From positions 17,422,001-17,486,000 of the forward strand of contig CM114273.1 in assembly GCA_050084515.1 (NCBI GenBank): a stretch of 64,000 nucleotides of DNA, read 5' to 3'. A program made the translations under genes and the position numbers. Positions within the stretch are counted from its first letter, which is position 1. The number at the start of each line of letters is the position of its first letter. The DNA comes from Blasia pusilla. Taxonomy: Eukaryota > Marchantiophyta > Marchantiopsida > Blasiales. This document shows, piece after piece, positions 61,000 to 64,000 of the stretch. The notes below the pieces were generated by a model. That model had not been told where the DNA came from, searched no databases, and worked only from the letters and a program-made list of their open reading frames with translations.

Positions 61000-62104
61000 G
61001 GTGCACGTTTCCTCTTGTGGAAACCTAGCAATTTCTCGTTCGCTCTAATTGGAGCGGAAGGATTTTCCCTAGGAAGATAGCATCTCTCAATTCATCAGGT
61101 CACTTGCGGTCTCAGTCTGTTTCTGACTAACTTTATGGTCCGCATAACCAGAGACCAAACGAACGCTCCTTCCGGACGGTTAGGAGGGAAAGACGCGGCT
61201 CGCAATCTGCGCTAATCTTGTTCTCTTAATTCGCCTCCGTCCCAAAAATTCGGCACCGTGAGAAATTGACGCCCTATTGCCTCGATCGGAGCAAGCAGAC
61301 GAGCAAAGTCAAGAGCACTTGACACTCGGATCGATCAAAGAATCACGATCGTTTGACGCATCGCGGAAATCCCTTTCCTCCAGCAGTACCTCCCATTTTC
61401 AAACAACTCCAGTCTGGTCCGAAACAAGTAATCTAATTCCGGCCAGACCCCGCGCGTATGCATGCACTCCCTTCGCTAGTGTGCACCACCAGCCCCCATT
61501 CTTAAATCTCCAATGCGGCCTCCTCCGCGGCAAACTCCCGTTCCTCTGCGATCTGCCTCCTCCGCATTCCATCTTCTCAGGCCGCTCGTCCCGTCTGCTC
61601 GTTCTTCTATTCCGCTTCAACATTCCCTCGTACTTCTCGGGATTAGTGTGATCCGCCTCCAGATTTAGAGATGACTGACTTAACAATCGCATCGTACAGG
61701 CTTTTGTGACTCCGCCTAATTCTTTGCTCGACGACGAAGGCAACCCCTCGTCCACGCAGCCCGAGACCATTTAAGGCCGGGGTGGCAGGATTTAGAGCGG
61801 GTTCGCAGCCTGGGGTTTCGCTGGTTACGTGGTCCGCCGCTTTGAACAGAACGGTCGCCACATCCCCTTTCATTCAAAAATCAAAACAAAAACAGTTTCA
61901 TAGAAATGTCTCATATTCCCCTTTCTTTCACTTCATTGTCTTTGCCCTTGGTGAGTTTAGTGGATACGAGAATTTTTTTAGCTGGTTGCGGCCTTTGGAT
62001 ACCTATTTTGGGTTCTCATCGTGGGTTTCATCTCATTTTTTTTGGGGTGGTCTAAACATGGCGACACCTCCGACACGTGTTCTCTTTTCTTAAGAAATTT
62101 TGAA
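61000..62104. other. no gene recognised; upstream of coiled-coil gene
   Basis: GC-moderate, with overlapping open frames on both strands (61277-61651 plus, 61399-61770 minus) and no recognisable domain. Confidence 0.35.
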
Positions 62105-62200
62105 TCTATAATATTATTTGAGGAGTGGTGTTCAAATGGGGATACTTGAATGCTCACCACATATCATTTTAAGTCTAGAATGTGAAACGCATGGCATAAC
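62105..62200 (+). mobile_element. Helitron-like 5' terminus
   Basis: TCTATAATATTATTTGAGGA begins at 62105 after A. The 3' end was not found. Confidence 0.4.
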
Positions 62201-63120
62201 TAGACATTTAGGATTACATCGGTCGTTACAATGATCATGCATCACACATCACACGGACCCTAACTACCATTGAGGAAAAAAATTTATTTGATTACTGGAG
62301 TTTCTTATTCATCTTCCTCCCGCCGAACATTTTCTCGTCTAGTTTTTGTCATCCGAATTTCCAGAGGTCCGTCCTAACATTTTCCTCACTTAGTGTAACT
62401 CACACGCAGTTAATGAGTGAAGCCTAGATAGGTATTTTCGAGATAGACCCCTAAGGCACCATTATTTTTTGCTACAACCAATTCGAACATTCACTAGTAT
62501 TTTATTTTCAAGACCCCTAACGAACAAGGATAGGGACCCAGGATACCTGCGAAAAGAGGACCACTTCTTCTTTCCACTCTATTTTCCTTAAATACAATTT
62601 TTAATCCGAACCTTAAAATCCACACCCTTTACCTCTAAATGCATCGCTTTTCCAGTGGTCTCCGCATCCCCCATAATTTAGAACCACCTCCATTTGTGGC
62701 ATTTTCTCTGAGCTAAAATAATCATGAATCCGTCAGTAACCCTGGTCCGGTCTCTTTAACTGTCAGTCAGCCTTTCCTCTGCTCAGTTCAGTTTGACCTG
62801 TGGCTCCAAGTTCGTGTTCGCCTCTTGAACATAACGTCGTGCGAAGGTTAAGTACGGATATTCTCTGGAGATCCTGTGTCAGTCATGCCCGGAAAGGAAA
62901 GCGAGCCGAGGAGATCCAGATTCCAAACGTGCGCATAAATGATCGGGGAGATCCGGGCCAATGGCCGGGGAGAACTGGGGTTACGTGTTGAGCTGGCCGG
63001 TAACATGTCGTCAGTAACCGACCAAAAACCGAGGGTTCAGGGAGGTTGTCCTTTGTATTCGTATCTGTTTAACCGGCTGGAATGAAGAAAACTTTGAAAA
63101 TTTCCGTTCGGGTTTGTAGA

Positions 63121-63374
63121 GGCCGGTAATGTACCGGTTGTCACGAAAAGACTCCCCGGACCCTGATCCGGGCTTACCATAAATAGTAGCCGGTTAAGAA
63201 AATCAGAAAAGAAATAACCGTTTCATTTAAAACTGGTCGGGGAAAAAGTGGCAGGGAATGGGGAGGTTTCTGTGTATGTGGTATATGGAAGCCGGTTCGA
63301 AAGCCAATTTTACCGTTCCCGGCATGAAATACCGGCAGTGTACCGGTTCCCGTGGGAAAACTCCCCGGACCCTG
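63121..63374 (-). repeat. two hAT-like terminal repeats in tandem
   Basis: Minus-strand CAGGGTCCGGGGAGT begins at 63165 and again at 63374. Each is followed inward by an ACCGGTACA...CCGG block. They match the left ends of the hAT copies at 9030 and 18590. No transposase lies between them, so these look like ends of small non-autonomous copies or fragments. 63375-64000 holds nothing recognised. Confidence 0.6.
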
Positions 63375-64000
63375 GCGCCGCGCATGCGTTTCGTCGGTAC
63401 TGTGGCTTGGAGCCGCGGCTAAGATCCACCTCCAGGTTTGGAGATCCTATGCTAAAGTAACTCGCGGCTTCTCTTCGGATTTCTGGACCGGTTCGCGAGA
63501 TAAGTTAGCCATCTCTATGTATGTTCGGAAAACGGCCAAATCGGGCGGCAAAGCGGAGCTCTGTCGGACTCCGTAGTCGCTGAGCGGAGCTACGTTGGAA
63601 GCACTTATATTACCGTCCACGCCGCTCTTATATGGGGGGGACGGATTCCTACAGTACCGCAACGCTATCCCGACGCTTGTTGTGAATATTCCCCTGTCCT
63701 AAGTTTAGCGGCTTTTTAGCTCGTGGCACGTTGCAGGTCCGGAAAGGAAGGGTTTGGTGGGGGACGCCGCTCCGCCCACACCCCCCCCCTCCCGTCTTTA
63801 GCGGCTTTGAATGCTCCATTTCAACGGACCTAACTGTAGGTTTCTACGCCGGCGGTTAGTCCGACTCTTGACTGTGGCGTGGTCGAACTGGAGAGATGGC
63901 TTAGTGGGACGTGTCATTTTGGGGTTGGAGATTAATCATTTTCCGTTCATATAGGGATTCATTTTCCATCCCATGAGGAAGATTATAATTTTACCATTAA

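Noticed and set aside
1-64000. CRISPR array, operons or ribosome binding sites
   Set aside because: Spliced plant genes and eukaryotic transposons show this is a plant nuclear sequence; no regularly spaced identical repeats were seen.

Overview
This is a window of nuclear DNA from a land plant. Two interrupted genes have GT-AG introns and recognisable plant proteins: an OTUBAIN deubiquitinase on the minus strand (27244-32461, eight exons) and a CBP1/MEE14-like protein on the plus strand (40777-42235, three exons). The CBP1-like protein is divergent from what I recall of the seed-plant form. Together with the algal/bryophyte flavour of the retroelements this makes a non-seed plant, perhaps a bryophyte, my best guess, but the sequence does not settle it. 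A third likely gene (56759-60699, minus) encodes a membrane-anchored, coiled-coil, Glu/Lys-rich protein.

Most of the rest is mobile-element debris. 0-2 kb holds possible exons of an unrecognised gene. 3.9 kb, 23.7-26.1 kb, 37.4-38.5 kb, 44.2 kb, 49.9 kb and 62.1 kb carry Helitron termini (5' A|TC, 3' CTAG|T), and a Helitron helicase C-terminus lies at 38.0-38.4 kb. 9.0-13.5 kb is a near-complete but broken hAT-type element with a satellite-like 5' region. A second, internally deleted copy lies at 18.6-20.3 kb. A protein phosphatase 2A catalytic-subunit fragment sits at 13.8-14.0 kb just outside the first hAT element. Two decayed Ty3/gypsy pol fragments (21.3-22.3 and 51.95-53.6 kb) both end in a PHD-finger-like tail encoded in the -1 frame after a shared stop codon. 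A decayed LINE reverse transcriptase is at 34.7-35.0 kb and a possible PIF/Harbinger scrap at 48.3 kb.

The most unusual structures are two. First, the PHD tail shared by both gypsy copies, with identical 41-nt spacing and frame relation to the upstream stop. Second, the 3' non-coding region of both hAT copies: each has two 52-53 nt tRNA-like modules (closing stem, D-like arm, T-like arm, no anticodon arm) and then a hairpin whose 17-bp stem has the same length but a different sequence in the two copies.

The host genes do not form a pathway with one another. No rRNA, canonical tRNA or CRISPR was seen. All exon boundaries are read by eye from splice motifs and protein similarity recalled from memory; none has been tested by alignment or transcript data.
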